A DNA stretch of 64,000 bases from Pseudomonadales bacterium (GTDB lineage: Bacteria > Pseudomonadota > Gammaproteobacteria > Pseudomonadales > Azotimanducaceae): assembly GCA_016779565.1 (NCBI GenBank), contig JADHNJ010000002.1:26414-90413 (forward strand), in the 5' to 3' direction. This document shows positions 28,233-37,048 of the stretch, piece by piece. The notes under the pieces are model-generated. The model searched no databases. It was not told the DNA's origin and saw only the letters and a program-made list of their open reading frames with translations. Numbering within the stretch: position 1 is the first letter of the stretch; each line of letters begins with the position of its first letter. The translations under genes were made by a program, and so were the position numbers.

Positions 28233-28784
28233 ATGACCATTTTAATAGCCTCAGCTACTACTGAAGACCTGCCTCACATCCATCGGCTGGCACATAGCAT
28301 CTGGAATCAACACTACTTAGGTATTATCACCCAAACCCAGATCGACTACATGTTGGAAAAAGATTATAACCTTGATCACCTCAGGAATACCCTCGCCAGT
28401 GGCACCCAATTTCTGATAGTTACTGATAACACTAAGCCCATTGGTTTCGCCGGATTTCGGCTCATCAAAGCAGGCCAAGTGCATTTAGATAAACTCTACC
28501 TGTCCTTGAGTCATCAGAGACTTGGTCTCGGGCAATGGATGCTAAATCACATAGAGGCCCAGGCAATGACCTTGAGCGCTGAACTCGTCACTCTCAATGT
28601 AAACAAACACAATCAAAAAGCGATAAAAGCCTACCACCGAGCTGGTTATCATCATCTTCAGTCAGTTCTTGAAGCTATCGGAGCAGGCTTTTACGTCGAC
28701 GACTACATCTATGGCAAAGTGATCGACAAAGCGAACATTAAGCAGCTGCTACCGACATTCGAAATCAATGTAACCCAAACTTAG
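28233..28784 (+). CDS. GNAT family N-acetyltransferase
   Basis: A protein of 183 residues with the GNAT fold. VHLDKLYLSLSHQRLGLGQWMLNHIE contains the Q/RxxGxG/A acetyl-CoA loop (QRLGLG), and LNVNKHNQKAIKAYHRAGY is the conserved late strand. A small acyl acceptor is expected but unknown. ATG 28233 is taken; an in-frame TTG lies 18 bases upstream and neither has a clear ribosome site, so the message may be nearly leaderless. The SDR gene follows after 11 bases, so they share a transcript. Confidence 0.87.
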   Translation: MTILIASATTEDLPHIHRLAHSIWNQHYLGIITQTQIDYMLEKDYNLDHLRNTLASGTQFLIVTDNTKPIGFAGFRLIKAGQVHLDKLYLSLSHQRLGLGQWMLNHIEAQAMTLSAELVTLNVNKHNQKAIKAYHRAGYHHLQSVLEAIGAGFYVDDYIYGKVIDKANIKQLLPTFEINVTQT

Positions 28785-28795
28785 GAGCATACTTT

Positions 28796-29680
28796 ATGGA
28801 AACCTTCGCAGATAAAGTCGTTGTGATTACAGGTGCTGGTGGCGGACTTGGACGGGCTCATGCCTTGGAGTTTGCAAAACGCGGCGCTAAAGTCGTGGTC
28901 AACGACCTTGGGGGTTCCGCCGATGGTTCCGGGCAAAGTGACATGGCCGATCAAGTTGTCGAAGAAATCCATCAGGGCGGCGGTATAGCCATCGCCAATA
29001 AAGCCTCAGTGGCCGATCGCGCCGGAGCAAAAAGCATCATTGACGATGCCGTCGCAGCCTTTGGCACCGTGGATATCCTCGTCAATAACGCGGGCATATT
29101 GCGAGACAAATCATTTAAAAATATGGACTTAGATGATTGGGACATCGTCATAAAAGTGCATCTAAACGGCACTGCGTACGTCACTCACGCAGCCTGGCCC
29201 ATCATGTATGCAAAGAACTATGGCCGTATCATTTTGACCAGCTCTACCTCCGGTATTTTTGGTAATTTTGGACAATCAAACTATGGCGCTGCGAAAATGG
29301 GCATGGTTGGCTTAATGAATGTTCTGGCTCTTGAAGGTGCCTCCCATAACATCAAGGTCAACACGCTCGCCCCAGCTGCTGCGACTCGACTCACCAATAC
29401 CATTCCCGGTCGTGATGAAAATTTAGATGAACCAGACCCCACGAGAGCGCCGCACCTAGTCACGCCTGCAGTACTTTATATGGCAAGTGCTAATGCGCCT
29501 ACTGGCCGAATTTTTCAAGCGGGCAATGGGCGTTTTTCGCTAGCCGCTATCTATAGTAATCAGGGCGTGTTTCAGGGCGCCGATGCCAATTACGAGCGCT
29601 TCCTTGCCGATGAAGCAGACATACTTGATCTTTCTCGAGCAGAGGAAGGCTGGTGGCGTCGTCGAACCCCCGATGCTTGA
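28796..29680 (+). CDS. SDR family (3R)-hydroxyacyl-CoA dehydrogenase-like (MFE-2 type)
   Basis: A protein of 294 residues. TGAGGGLGRAHALEFAKRGAKVVVNDLGGS is the signature of the dehydrogenase part of peroxisomal multifunctional enzyme type 2 and its bacterial relatives; the acidic VVNDLGG supports NAD(H). NNAG, Ser in LTSSTSGIFGNFGQ, and YGAAK follow. It would oxidise a 3-hydroxyacyl-CoA. AGGAG stands 8 bases before ATG 28796. The hydratase and SCP2 domains of MFE-2 are absent. It converges on modF, leaving only 18 bases. Confidence 0.9.
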   Translation: METFADKVVVITGAGGGLGRAHALEFAKRGAKVVVNDLGGSADGSGQSDMADQVVEEIHQGGGIAIANKASVADRAGAKSIIDDAVAAFGTVDILVNNAGILRDKSFKNMDLDDWDIVIKVHLNGTAYVTHAAWPIMYAKNYGRIILTSSTSGIFGNFGQSNYGAAKMGMVGLMNVLALEGASHNIKVNTLAPAAATRLTNTIPGRDENLDEPDPTRAPHLVTPAVLYMASANAPTGRIFQAGNGRFSLAAIYSNQGVFQGADANYERFLADEADILDLSRAEEGWWRRRTPDA

Positions 29681-29698
29681 AGCCAGAATCTGGGGCGA

Positions 29699-31126
29699 TT
29701 ATGAGAGTGCTAACGTGTTCGAAATACTATCTACCCGGTCTCTTGCGTCATGACTGACATAGATAACCGTAGTTTGAGCACGCGCGATGAGTTGCTCGAT
29801 CAAAGCCAGTACCAACGCACGGTTCGGTGCATCTAGCCCCAAGCACGGCTCATCGAGAATCAATAGCGCAGGCTGCTTGATCATCGCCCGAGCGATCAAC
29901 AGTAATCGCTGGTTGCCATAGCTCTGTTGGTTAAACGGCTGCTGCCGCACCGCGTCTAACCCCAGCCTCTGCAACCAGGCCCCGACAATTTGACGCTGGG
30001 CTTCACTAGGCTTTTGGTACACCCCAATGCTATCAAAGAAACCTGAAACCAAAACGTTCTCAAGGCTACTACTAACTCGATAAGCCATATGAAGAGCTGA
30101 TGAGACCAAGCCTATATATTGTTTAATCTGCCAAATACTCTCACCCGTGCCGCGCTTGTAGCCAAAGACCGTCAAATCGTTAGTGTAGCAGTGAGGACTG
30201 TCGCCCGTGATCAGCTCTAAAAGGGTTGTCTTGCCAGATCCATTTGCGCCAGTAACCTGCCAGTGCTGACCAGACTCTATCCGCCAATCAAATTGGGTCA
30301 AAACGACCCGGTCTCCATAGGCAACATGAATCTGTCGCATATCTACCAACGGTGCATCGTCATCAAGTGCTGGTAAATCGCTGGCAGCAGCCTCTGGCAA
30401 ATGGCCGGCTCGATCGCTCAGCGCCATCATTTGTGCTAACCATGGCTCTATATCTGCCCCCGCAAGCGGCCCACAAAATACCAACTCGCCAGCATCGACC
30501 AAAGCGACGTGATCAATCCAGCTCGGCAATCGAGACCAATCATTCGATAGCAGGAGCACGGTTCGATCCTTAACATCTTCTAAGATTTGATGAAGCCGTT
30601 CTAAACTCTCGGCATCAAGCCCTGAGGCGGGTTCATCTAAAATGAGTAATGATCTATTCGAAGCAAGCGCTCTAGCGAGCAGAACTTTTCGGGTTTCACC
30701 CGTCGATAGAGACCTAAAAGGCTGAGTCTCTCTACCTGAGAGGCCCAAGCGCTGAACAAATCGAGACAACTCCGCCTCATCTGGCGAGAGCGCGCGGAGC
30801 ACTGCCGAGACGGGGGTTCCTGATATGCGCTCGTCTTGCCCTTCGCATCGAATGCGCTCTTCTTCAAGAAGCGTTTTTTGAATTTCGGTTGAGACAACCG
30901 CCGCTTCGTCATCGTTGTACCAGATATCGCCGGAAATCCGCTCGCCCTCGCCCTGCAGGGCAGCGACCAGCGCAGACTTGCCCGCACCATTGCGGCCAAC
31001 AATGAGCCATTTTTGGTTGGGTTCGATCAGCCAATTTAAGGGGCCCAGCATAAGATCTTGACGGAGAAGGACCCGTGCATCCCGAAACCCTATCGCGCCT
31101 GTGACCTCAGACACCGCAGACACCAT
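29699..31126 (-). CDS. ModF/PhrA-like double ABC ATPase
   Basis: A soluble protein of 475 residues with two ABC nucleotide-binding domains and no membrane segment. Domain 1 has GRNGAGKSA (Walker A), a near-consensus signature RSLSTGETRK and LLILDEPASGLD. Domain 2 has GANGSGKTT, the degenerate signature QSYGNQR and LLILDEPCLGLD. This arrangement is that of ModF, a molybdate-locus ATPase of poorly known role. No molybdate genes are near. It follows ilvC by 16 bases and is likely co-transcribed with it. Confidence 0.85.
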   Translation of the reverse strand: MVSAVSEVTGAIGFRDARVLLRQDLMLGPLNWLIEPNQKWLIVGRNGAGKSALVAALQGEGERISGDIWYNDDEAAVVSTEIQKTLLEEERIRCEGQDERISGTPVSAVLRALSPDEAELSRFVQRLGLSGRETQPFRSLSTGETRKVLLARALASNRSLLILDEPASGLDAESLERLHQILEDVKDRTVLLLSNDWSRLPSWIDHVALVDAGELVFCGPLAGADIEPWLAQMMALSDRAGHLPEAAASDLPALDDDAPLVDMRQIHVAYGDRVVLTQFDWRIESGQHWQVTGANGSGKTTLLELITGDSPHCYTNDLTVFGYKRGTGESIWQIKQYIGLVSSALHMAYRVSSSLENVLVSGFFDSIGVYQKPSEAQRQIVGAWLQRLGLDAVRQQPFNQQSYGNQRLLLIARAMIKQPALLILDEPCLGLDAPNRALVLALIEQLIARAQTTVIYVSHDARDRVDSISNTLALS

Positions 31127-31142
31127 CCGATTGGCAAATAAT

Positions 31143-32615
31143 CTAGACGATGGCTTTCATAGCGGTCATGTATCCGCGCAGGGTCTGACCGATCGCTTCA
31201 ACGGGATGACTACGAATCTCCTGATTGACGGCAATTAGGGTCTGGTTGTCAACACCCTGGTCATTCAATCCCAGCCCACGACCGATCACATCAGTATCCA
31301 GATCAGCCATGAAGGGTTGAAGCAATGGTAAACAAGCGTGATTGTATAAGTAGCAGCCGTATTCAGCGGTGTCAGAAATGGTGCTGTTCATTTCATATAA
31401 CTTCTTTCGAGCGATGGTATTGGCGATGAGCGGTACTTCATGCAAACTTTCGTAATAAGCTGATTCTGCCTTTATGCCAGCAGCCGTCATGGTCTCAAAA
31501 GCCAGCTCAACGCCGGCTTTCACCATTGCTACCATCAAGATGCCCTGATCAAAAAAGGTTTGCTCGGCGATTTCATCGGATGAACCCTCGGTCCGTTCAA
31601 AACCGGTCTCACCGGTTTCAGCCCGCCAAGCGAGTAATTTGGCGTCGTCATCGGCCCAATCCGACATCATGCCCCCACTGAATGCGCCGGTCATAATATC
31701 GTCCATATGCTTTTCATAGAGCGGCCGCATGAGCTGCTTCATGGCTTCTGATAGCTCAAAAGCTTTAATTTTTGCAGGATTACTGAGGCGATCCATCATG
31801 TTGGTAATGCCACCGTGCTTTAGCGCCTCGGTGATGGTTTCCCAACCGTATTGCACCAACTTTGAGGCATACCCCGGCTCAAGGCCTTTCTCAATCATTT
31901 TGTCGAAACACAACAACGAACCTGTCTGTAACATACCGCACAAAATGGTCTGCTCACCCATCAGGTCTGATTTCACTTCGGCGACAAAGGATGACATTAA
32001 TACCCCGGCTCGATGGCCGCCAGTGCCCGCTGCATAAGCTTTGGCTATCGCTAGTCCCTCGCCTCTTGGGTCATTGTCAGCATGAACCGCAATTAACGTA
32101 GGCACGCCAAAACCCCGTTTGTACTCCTCGCGCACTTCAGTTCCTGGACACTTTGGCGCAACCATGATGACCGTTAAATCTTCACGGATTTTCTGTCCTT
32201 CTTCGACGATGTTGAAACCATGAGAGTAGGCTAAACAAGCATTTTCTTTCATCAGCGGTTCGATTTCAGCAATCACCGAACTGTGCTGCTTATCAGGCGT
32301 TAAATTCAAGACCAAATCTGCCCCGGGAATCATCTCCTCGTAGGTACCCACTTGAAATCCATTGCCCTCGGCATTTAAAAAAGACTGCCGTTTTTCTGCG
32401 ATTGCTGAGGCTCGTAACGTGTAAGCCACATTTAAACCGCTATCTCGAAGATTGAGTCCTTGGTTCAGACCCTGAGACCCACATCCGATAATCACCAACT
32501 GCTTACCTTTGAGGTAATCAACACCCGTTTCGAATTCAGCCGCACTCATAAATTCGCAGGTACCAAGTTGTGCGAGCTGTTCACGGAGTGAAAGTGAATT
32601 AAAATAGTTGGCCAT
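31143..32615 (-). CDS. ilvC: Ketol-acid reductoisomerase, class II (long form)
   Basis: A protein of 490 residues, the length of E. coli IlvC (class II with a duplicated knotted domain), not the ~330-residue class I form. It converts acetolactate or acetohydroxybutyrate to the dihydroxy acids of valine and isoleucine synthesis using NADPH and magnesium. [21 protein letters not shown] is the dinucleotide-binding turn, and [33 protein letters not shown] and [18 protein letters not shown] are conserved. Long KARI is characteristic of gammaproteobacteria among proteobacteria, which supports the taxonomic guess. It has its own leader with a hairpin. Confidence 0.96.
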   Translation of the reverse strand: MANYFNSLSLREQLAQLGTCEFMSAAEFETGVDYLKGKQLVIIGCGSQGLNQGLNLRDSGLNVAYTLRASAIAEKRQSFLNAEGNGFQVGTYEEMIPGADLVLNLTPDKQHSSVIAEIEPLMKENACLAYSHGFNIVEEGQKIREDLTVIMVAPKCPGTEVREEYKRGFGVPTLIAVHADNDPRGEGLAIAKAYAAGTGGHRAGVLMSSFVAEVKSDLMGEQTILCGMLQTGSLLCFDKMIEKGLEPGYASKLVQYGWETITEALKHGGITNMMDRLSNPAKIKAFELSEAMKQLMRPLYEKHMDDIMTGAFSGGMMSDWADDDAKLLAWRAETGETGFERTEGSSDEIAEQTFFDQGILMVAMVKAGVELAFETMTAAGIKAESAYYESLHEVPLIANTIARKKLYEMNSTISDTAEYGCYLYNHACLPLLQPFMADLDTDVIGRGLGLNDQGVDNQTLIAVNQEIRSHPVEAIGQTLRGYMTAMKAIV

Positions 32616-32634
32616 AAGACGCCCCAGGACAAAA

Positions 32635-32663
32635 AGAGCGCTAACTCTAGTAGAAATCGCTCT
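32635..32663 (-). terminator. Hairpin with T run between the dioxygenase gene and ilvC (terminator or attenuator)
   Basis: Read leftward, AGAGCG and CGCTCT form a 6-bp stem with a 17-base loop, followed at once by TTTTT. It lies after the dioxygenase stop and 20 bases before the ilvC start. It may terminate the dioxygenase message or attenuate ilvC. The stem is short, so confidence is limited. Confidence 0.4.
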
Positions 32664-32695
32664 GAAAATAAATTATTTATCGTCTGAATTGGCGA

Positions 32696-33583
32696 TCAAT
32701 CACCGGGGCCTCGGTGGTTTACGGGTGTTTTGTGGGGCCTACCCGTAAACGGCTCTAAGGGGACACCCTCAACAGTGACTCGATGCATCATCCTTCGCTG
32801 GCCGTGATAATCGTTCTGGGCGAAGTGCCAAGTCGCTCGATTATCCCAAAATGCTATGGTTCCTGGGTGCCACACTAATCTATAAACCTTTTGCTGAGCT
32901 ACCGCCGCCTCGTATAAATAATCAAGTAATGGTTTAGATTCCGCTTCTGTCCAACCGTCGAAGCGGAGCGTAAACGCTGGATTAACATAAAGCGCCGGCC
33001 TGCCACTTAAGGGATGGCGAACAACGACCGGGTGTACCGGATCACTCAATGCATCAGCCAATTCCGGCCGTCCCAACCGAGCGACTTTTTGCATTTCCTG
33101 CATGTAAGGGGCAGATCCCCCGAACACATGCTTTGCGGAATGGACTGCACTGAGACCTACGAGCAACTTCTTTAAGCCATCGGACAAGCCTTCAAAGGCT
33201 CGATACATACTCACAAACCAGGTCTCGCCACCAACATCGGGTAGCTCTTTAGCCACCAGTATTGATCCTAGCGCAGGGATTTCGTCATACGAATGATCGG
33301 TGTGCCAATCACCACCTATATTCACAACTTGGTCAGGCTCTTTACCCACCAAAGCGATTTCAGCAAAGTCTGGGTGAGCTTTAAAAAACCGATTCGTGTT
33401 AATACTTCCCCAACGCGCTGCAAAAGCCAGGTGATCCCGTTCGGATAACGTCTGGTCTCGAATAATGAGCAACCCTTGTTCCGCGAAAGCGCTCTCTAAC
33501 GCCGCCCCCTGGCTAGTTGTCAATTGTCGGAGATCAACTCCGGTGACTTCAGCGCCGACACCCTCAAGTTCTGTTATTTTCAC
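32696..33583 (-). CDS. TauD/TfdA family 2-oxoglutarate-dependent dioxygenase
   Basis: A protein of 295 residues of the Fe(II)/2-oxoglutarate family. The iron ligands are His94 and Asp96 (GDWHTDHSYD) and the distal His in DNRATWHFAQNDY. The Arg in HGQRRMMHRVTVEG should bind 2-oxoglutarate. It hydroxylates or cleaves a small acid, sulfonate or aryloxy-acid; the substrate cannot be named. It starts with GTG 33583 behind AGGTGA. It is distinct from the second TauD-type gene at 47 kb. A hairpin follows its stop. Confidence 0.9.
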   Translation of the reverse strand: MKITELEGVGAEVTGVDLRQLTTSQGAALESAFAEQGLLIIRDQTLSERDHLAFAARWGSINTNRFFKAHPDFAEIALVGKEPDQVVNIGGDWHTDHSYDEIPALGSILVAKELPDVGGETWFVSMYRAFEGLSDGLKKLLVGLSAVHSAKHVFGGSAPYMQEMQKVARLGRPELADALSDPVHPVVVRHPLSGRPALYVNPAFTLRFDGWTEAESKPLLDYLYEAAVAQQKVYRLVWHPGTIAFWDNRATWHFAQNDYHGQRRMMHRVTVEGVPLEPFTGRPHKTPVNHRGPGD

Positions 33584-33802
33584 CCGCTCACCTGCTCGTT
33601 TTCTTTAACCTGTAACTTCTAAGCGCCGAACACTCGTCACACGCTTTTCATCGCCCGTTGCTATTGCCTCTTATGATCGATGCTGCACGGCAGAGGCATG
33701 CTCATTAGCGTGGGACAAGAATTTTACTGCTACCTGTCGCAAAACGTCCGACCGTTTGGAACAAGCCCTTCTGCGCCCGATTCTGTCTATGCGCCACCCC
33801 TA

Positions 33803-33995
33803 ACGAATCGTCACTTTTATGACTCGTTACCTTTTAAGTTGTCACTGCTATAACTCGTTACCTTATGAATCATCACTTTAATTGACCATTGATTTAATCG
33901 ACTGTTGTTTTTATCGATCGCTACTTTTATCGATCACTGCTTTTATCCATCACTGCTTTTATCGATCGCTGCTCTTATCGATCGCTGCTCTGCTT
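33803..33995. repeat. Array of 16-bp tandem repeats (TTTTATCGATCRCTGC)
   Basis: Five clean 16-base units run back to back from 33909 to 33988: TTTTATCGATCGCTAC, then ...CACTGC, ...CCATCACTGC, ...CGATCGCTGC and TCTTATCGATCGCTGC. Leftward to about 33803 the pattern decays into roughly six degenerate units of 13-18 bases ending in CGTTAC, TCACTGC or ATCATCAC. The unit contains ATCGAT and CGATCG palindromes. The period is not a multiple of three, so it does not encode repeats. There are no spacers, so it is not CRISPR. The role is unknown. Confidence 0.75.
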
Positions 33996-34043
33996 CTTAC
34001 GAGTTTTGAGCAACCCACCACAACTGCCTTTGGAGTATTCAAT

Positions 34044-34169
34044 ATGATCGAAATATCTCCTTTATCTGCACTATCTGCACTCGTTCAACGTTTTATTTCA
34101 GACAATTGTGATTCTTTATCCAAAAGTATTCTTTCTTTATCCAAAAGTATTCTTTCTTTAGTGCCCTGA
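34044..34169 (+). CDS. Possible 41-residue small protein with heptad repeat
   Basis: A short frame starting at ATG 34044, with GGAG 8 bases upstream. The protein starts MIEISPLSALSALVQRFISD and ends in two exact copies of a seven-residue unit, SLSKSIL, encoded by a 21-bp tandem duplication (34114-34134, 34135-34155), then SLVP. The pattern is amphipathic. There is no homology I recognise. The good ribosome site is the main support; it could also be chance in repeat-rich intergenic DNA. Confidence 0.35.
   Translation: MIEISPLSALSALVQRFISDNCDSLSKSILSLSKSILSLVP
34114..34155. repeat. 21-bp tandem duplication
   Basis: Two identical 21-base units (CTTTATCCAAAAGTATTC followed by TTT) lie end to end, with the first five bases of a third copy following. 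The period of 21 keeps the small reading frame open, giving a heptad duplication. Confidence 0.7.
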
Positions 34170-34315
34170 AGGATGACTGCAGGTGTCATTTCTCGCACGC
34201 AACTTACGCCTAACGGATAGCACTCACAAAACCGTGAACAGCACGAAAGCAAGAAAAATTATGAGGAAAAAATATTGTCGTTTTCAGGCGTCCTCAAGGT
34301 TTTCAGACAATTTTA

Positions 34316-35086
34316 TTAAGAATCCCGATCATCGAGACCATTTATTCTGATCATTGCCCGAAGCTCCTCAACATAAGCCTCGCCCCGTTCCGAATAACGG
34401 ATCAAACCTGCTGCCAATGCATCGCCGGTCACGGGGGCGCTGGCAATCCTCAGATCTCGACGAATGGCTCTTAGGGTCTCATAGGCTGGATGACTATTGA
34501 GCGTTAGCATGTATTCCTGCACACCTCCCTGCACTGAATCAAACCCAGCCACTTGATGTCGAGTTTCGCTGCTTGCGGCCAGCGGGCGAACCCCACAATC
34601 TTCGGTGTAACACCACAAGCCAAAAAAATTGTTCTGGTTCACCGCAAATCTCGAGGTGCCCCAGCCCGATTCATTCGCAGACTGCGCGAGGGCTAAGGCA
34701 GCTGGGATCTCATCAATACGCTCCCTTAACCGACTCGCCAGAACTTGATCGGGCAACGCGTCACGGTCCGGCACACGATATTTAATCGCCCGATCGCGAA
34801 GCCATCGCTGCTGCTTTCGCGTTAGATTGGCCCGAGTATCAAGCGCTTCAATCAGCCTTAAGAGCTCTGTCCGTTCTTCGGCGATTGCGCTATTGACCGC
34901 CTGAATCTTCGGTTCAAGATATTGAAAAAAAGCCGTTTTCTTTGCATTGACATCTTGAAACGTCGAAAAGTTTGGTGTCGCGTCAATCGACCGCCCCTGG
35001 TCGTTTTGCAACAACAAGACTACCCCTCCCAACGCAAGGACAAGGCCTAAGGTTAAAACTATCGTCCCATTGTCTTGATTGATCAT
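34316..35086 (-). CDS. Bax-like glucosaminidase (GH73 family peptidoglycan hydrolase)
   Basis: A protein of 256 residues. One N-terminal hydrophobic segment (TIVLTLGLVLALGGVVLLL, about residues 8-26) anchors it or serves as a signal. The domain from about residue 115 has IPAALALAQSANESGWGTSRFAVNQNNFFGLWCY, the Bax/FlgJ-like glucosaminidase motif with the catalytic Glu in ANESGWG, then SVQGGVQEYMLTLNSHPAYETLR. It should cut glycan strands in the periplasm. I moved the start to ATG 35086, where AGGAG lies 7 bases upstream; the open frame to 35152 lacks one. Confidence 0.88.
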   Translation of the reverse strand: MINQDNGTIVLTLGLVLALGGVVLLLQNDQGRSIDATPNFSTFQDVNAKKTAFFQYLEPKIQAVNSAIAEERTELLRLIEALDTRANLTRKQQRWLRDRAIKYRVPDRDALPDQVLASRLRERIDEIPAALALAQSANESGWGTSRFAVNQNNFFGLWCYTEDCGVRPLAASSETRHQVAGFDSVQGGVQEYMLTLNSHPAYETLRAIRRDLRIASAPVTGDALAAGLIRYSERGEAYVEELRAMIRINGLDDRDS

Positions 35087-35389
35087 AACGGCACTCCTGA
35101 TACCACCTAATCCAGTCCGAGCTGACCCAAAAAACGCTCGCGGCATTCGCAATAGGATGATTTACCGGCTTGGGTTCTCTCCCCCAATCATCATACCTCA
35201 AGATTTAAGCCAAGCAGGCCATCCTAAGATATCGCTCTTACCCTAACTTGCTGGGCTTTCAGACAAACAATGACATACCCTGAACAGCCGGACGAATCCC
35301 GCGGCTACAGACACTACTCACGGTCACGGATCAATCTTGCTGCTACTTGCTCGCCGGCCTGGCTCTTGCATTTAAGCCTAAGGAGAATC
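35087..35389. other. Gene-free gap between MFS transporter and Bax-like gene
   Basis: About 300 bases between two leftward genes. I see no convincing gene, hairpin or repeat. The promoter of the Bax-like gene should lie at its left end. Confidence 0.4.
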
Positions 35390-36841
35390 TCAATCAATGG
35401 TCTCAGTAGCCTTTGCCCTCTGGAGTAGCGCTTTGATTTCTTCGTGTCGATGCCGATCAATGCGATAGCCTGCGTACATCAAAACGCCCAGAATCGTAAA
35501 CACAGAGGTTGCCGGCCCTGCTATGAAACCCAGCAACCAGACTGTATCGCTGTCAACCGTTCCCATAAGCGCACCCCGTGGGAAAGCGATCACATCTAGC
35601 AGCGCACCTCCGAAAATTAATCCTAGAGAGCTTGTGGCCTTTACGGCAAATGAACGGGCGGCGAATATCACGCCTTCACGGCGATAGCCCGTGTCTAATT
35701 CATGTTCGTCAGCAATATCGGCAAACATCGAATTCAAAGTCGCAAAAATGATCGGTGCTAGGGCGGCAGTTACCAATCCGCTGACGATTAACAGGGTCAG
35801 TAGTGCATCACTACCCTTTTCAGGAAACCATGTGACCCCCATCAATGCCAAAACGATTGGGATATTAATATTCACGATGACTAACAACGCTGAAACAATC
35901 AAAGTCATTTTTTTGTCAAGCCAACGGGTAAAAGGTGGCAGCAAAATAACCGACAGACACAACCCCACTAACTGCGACAAGGGGATCCAACGTAACTGCT
36001 CGGTGGTCATTCCCCAGAAATGAAATCCCATGAAGGGATTAAACACACCCTCAACAGCAAGAATTACCGTGCTCAACATCATGCCAAAGAATATCGCTCG
36101 AAATGAACGATTCTGAAATGCGCCCTTAAATTCCAGTAGAAGCTCGCCGAATCGCATACGCTGCTGGGGTAAGGAGTCGCCTCGCGCCGCTAGACGAGGC
36201 ACCTCCCGCCACGTGCCCAGAGCGCAAACAGCAATCGCAAAAATCATGACCCCTCCAGCGGACAGCGCCCAGGGCTGATAAGCGGCCTGGTTCAGTAGTG
36301 CAGGATTAAATGCCTGAGTGGTCGGAAAAAACAGGGTATAGGAGATCGGCACAACCAACGCCCCACCCATGAATCCAAAAAACGTGCTCATCGCGTAGAG
36401 CGAAGACCGCTGATCGTAATCCTCAGTCAGCTCAGCGCCCAAGGCAAGATGCGGCACATGATAGAGGGTCAATGCGCCACGGACTAATATTGCAAACACT
36501 AAGAGCCAAATGAAGTAGATCCAATCAGGTAATCCACTCGGAGGATTAAACAGACAGTAGAAGCTGACGGCTAGGGGTAGCGCCGCCAGCAATATCAGCG
36601 GATGTCGACGGCCATAGGGGGTGCGCAATTTATCAGAATAAGAGCCAACAACAGGATCAGAGATCGCATCGAACAATAGAGCCACCGCTAAGGCGATCGA
36701 TGACAGGGTCGCAGAAATTCCGAGCACTTGATTGTAATAAAACAATAAAAAAACGTTAAAACCCGAATTCTTAACGGCCTCGGCTAATTGCCCGAATCCG
36801 AAGCTGACTACGACGGAGCGCTTAAGTTTTTCGGTTGCCAT
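35390..36841 (-). CDS. GPH/MelB-like sugar:cation symporter (MFS)
   Basis: An inner-membrane protein of 483 residues with about 12 hydrophobic segments. AISDPVVGSYSDKLRTPYGRRHPLILLAALPLAVSFYCLFNPP is the defining loop of the glycoside-pentoside-hexuronide family, and ADIADEHELDTGYRREGVIFAARSFAVKATSSLG is its conserved second-half motif. Members take up sugars or glucuronides with sodium or protons, but many marine bacterial members have unknown substrates. No sugar enzymes adjoin it. The start ATG 36841 has no obvious ribosome site. Confidence 0.9.
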   Translation of the reverse strand: MATEKLKRSVVVSFGFGQLAEAVKNSGFNVFLLFYYNQVLGISATLSSIALAVALLFDAISDPVVGSYSDKLRTPYGRRHPLILLAALPLAVSFYCLFNPPSGLPDWIYFIWLLVFAILVRGALTLYHVPHLALGAELTEDYDQRSSLYAMSTFFGFMGGALVVPISYTLFFPTTQAFNPALLNQAAYQPWALSAGGVMIFAIAVCALGTWREVPRLAARGDSLPQQRMRFGELLLEFKGAFQNRSFRAIFFGMMLSTVILAVEGVFNPFMGFHFWGMTTEQLRWIPLSQLVGLCLSVILLPPFTRWLDKKMTLIVSALLVIVNINIPIVLALMGVTWFPEKGSDALLTLLIVSGLVTAALAPIIFATLNSMFADIADEHELDTGYRREGVIFAARSFAVKATSSLGLIFGGALLDVIAFPRGALMGTVDSDTVWLLGFIAGPATSVFTILGVLMYAGYRIDRHRHEEIKALLQRAKATETID

Positions 36842-37048
36842 CTATTACTATAACAAGAACCATCAGCGAGCAGTCTGGTAGAAAATGCGTCTGAACACAA
36901 TCAATTCTGTGGGTTTATCAGTGGAATCAACTTTTCGGGGTCGAAGGCCTAAGGGAGGTCGTACCCGCATCTAAAAGCTTTTTTTCAAAGCATATAGGAT
37001 CTCATTGTCTATCAAAAAACAGCTTTGCTCAGTCGCGATCAGCCCGCC

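Larger units (their letters stand above)
33584..34315. other. Gene-poor intergenic region with tandem repeats
   Basis: This is the longest gene-poor stretch, about 730 bases. It lies between the starting dioxygenase gene (leftward) and the end of the Bax-like gene (leftward). It holds the 16-bp repeat array, a possible 41-codon gene, a 21-bp duplication, and an AT-rich tail from 34240 to 34315. No integrase, transposase or terminal inverted repeats were seen. Confidence 0.6.

Noticed and set aside
33803..33995. Possible CRISPR array
   Set aside because: The units are contiguous with no spacers, only 16 bases long, and no cas genes are present.
33882..34169. A 95-codon plus-strand frame with repeats of FYRSLLLSI
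   Set aside because: Its apparent protein repeats come from the 16-bp DNA repeat read three times (48 bases). No ribosome site precedes its start. Only the 3' part from 34044 has one.
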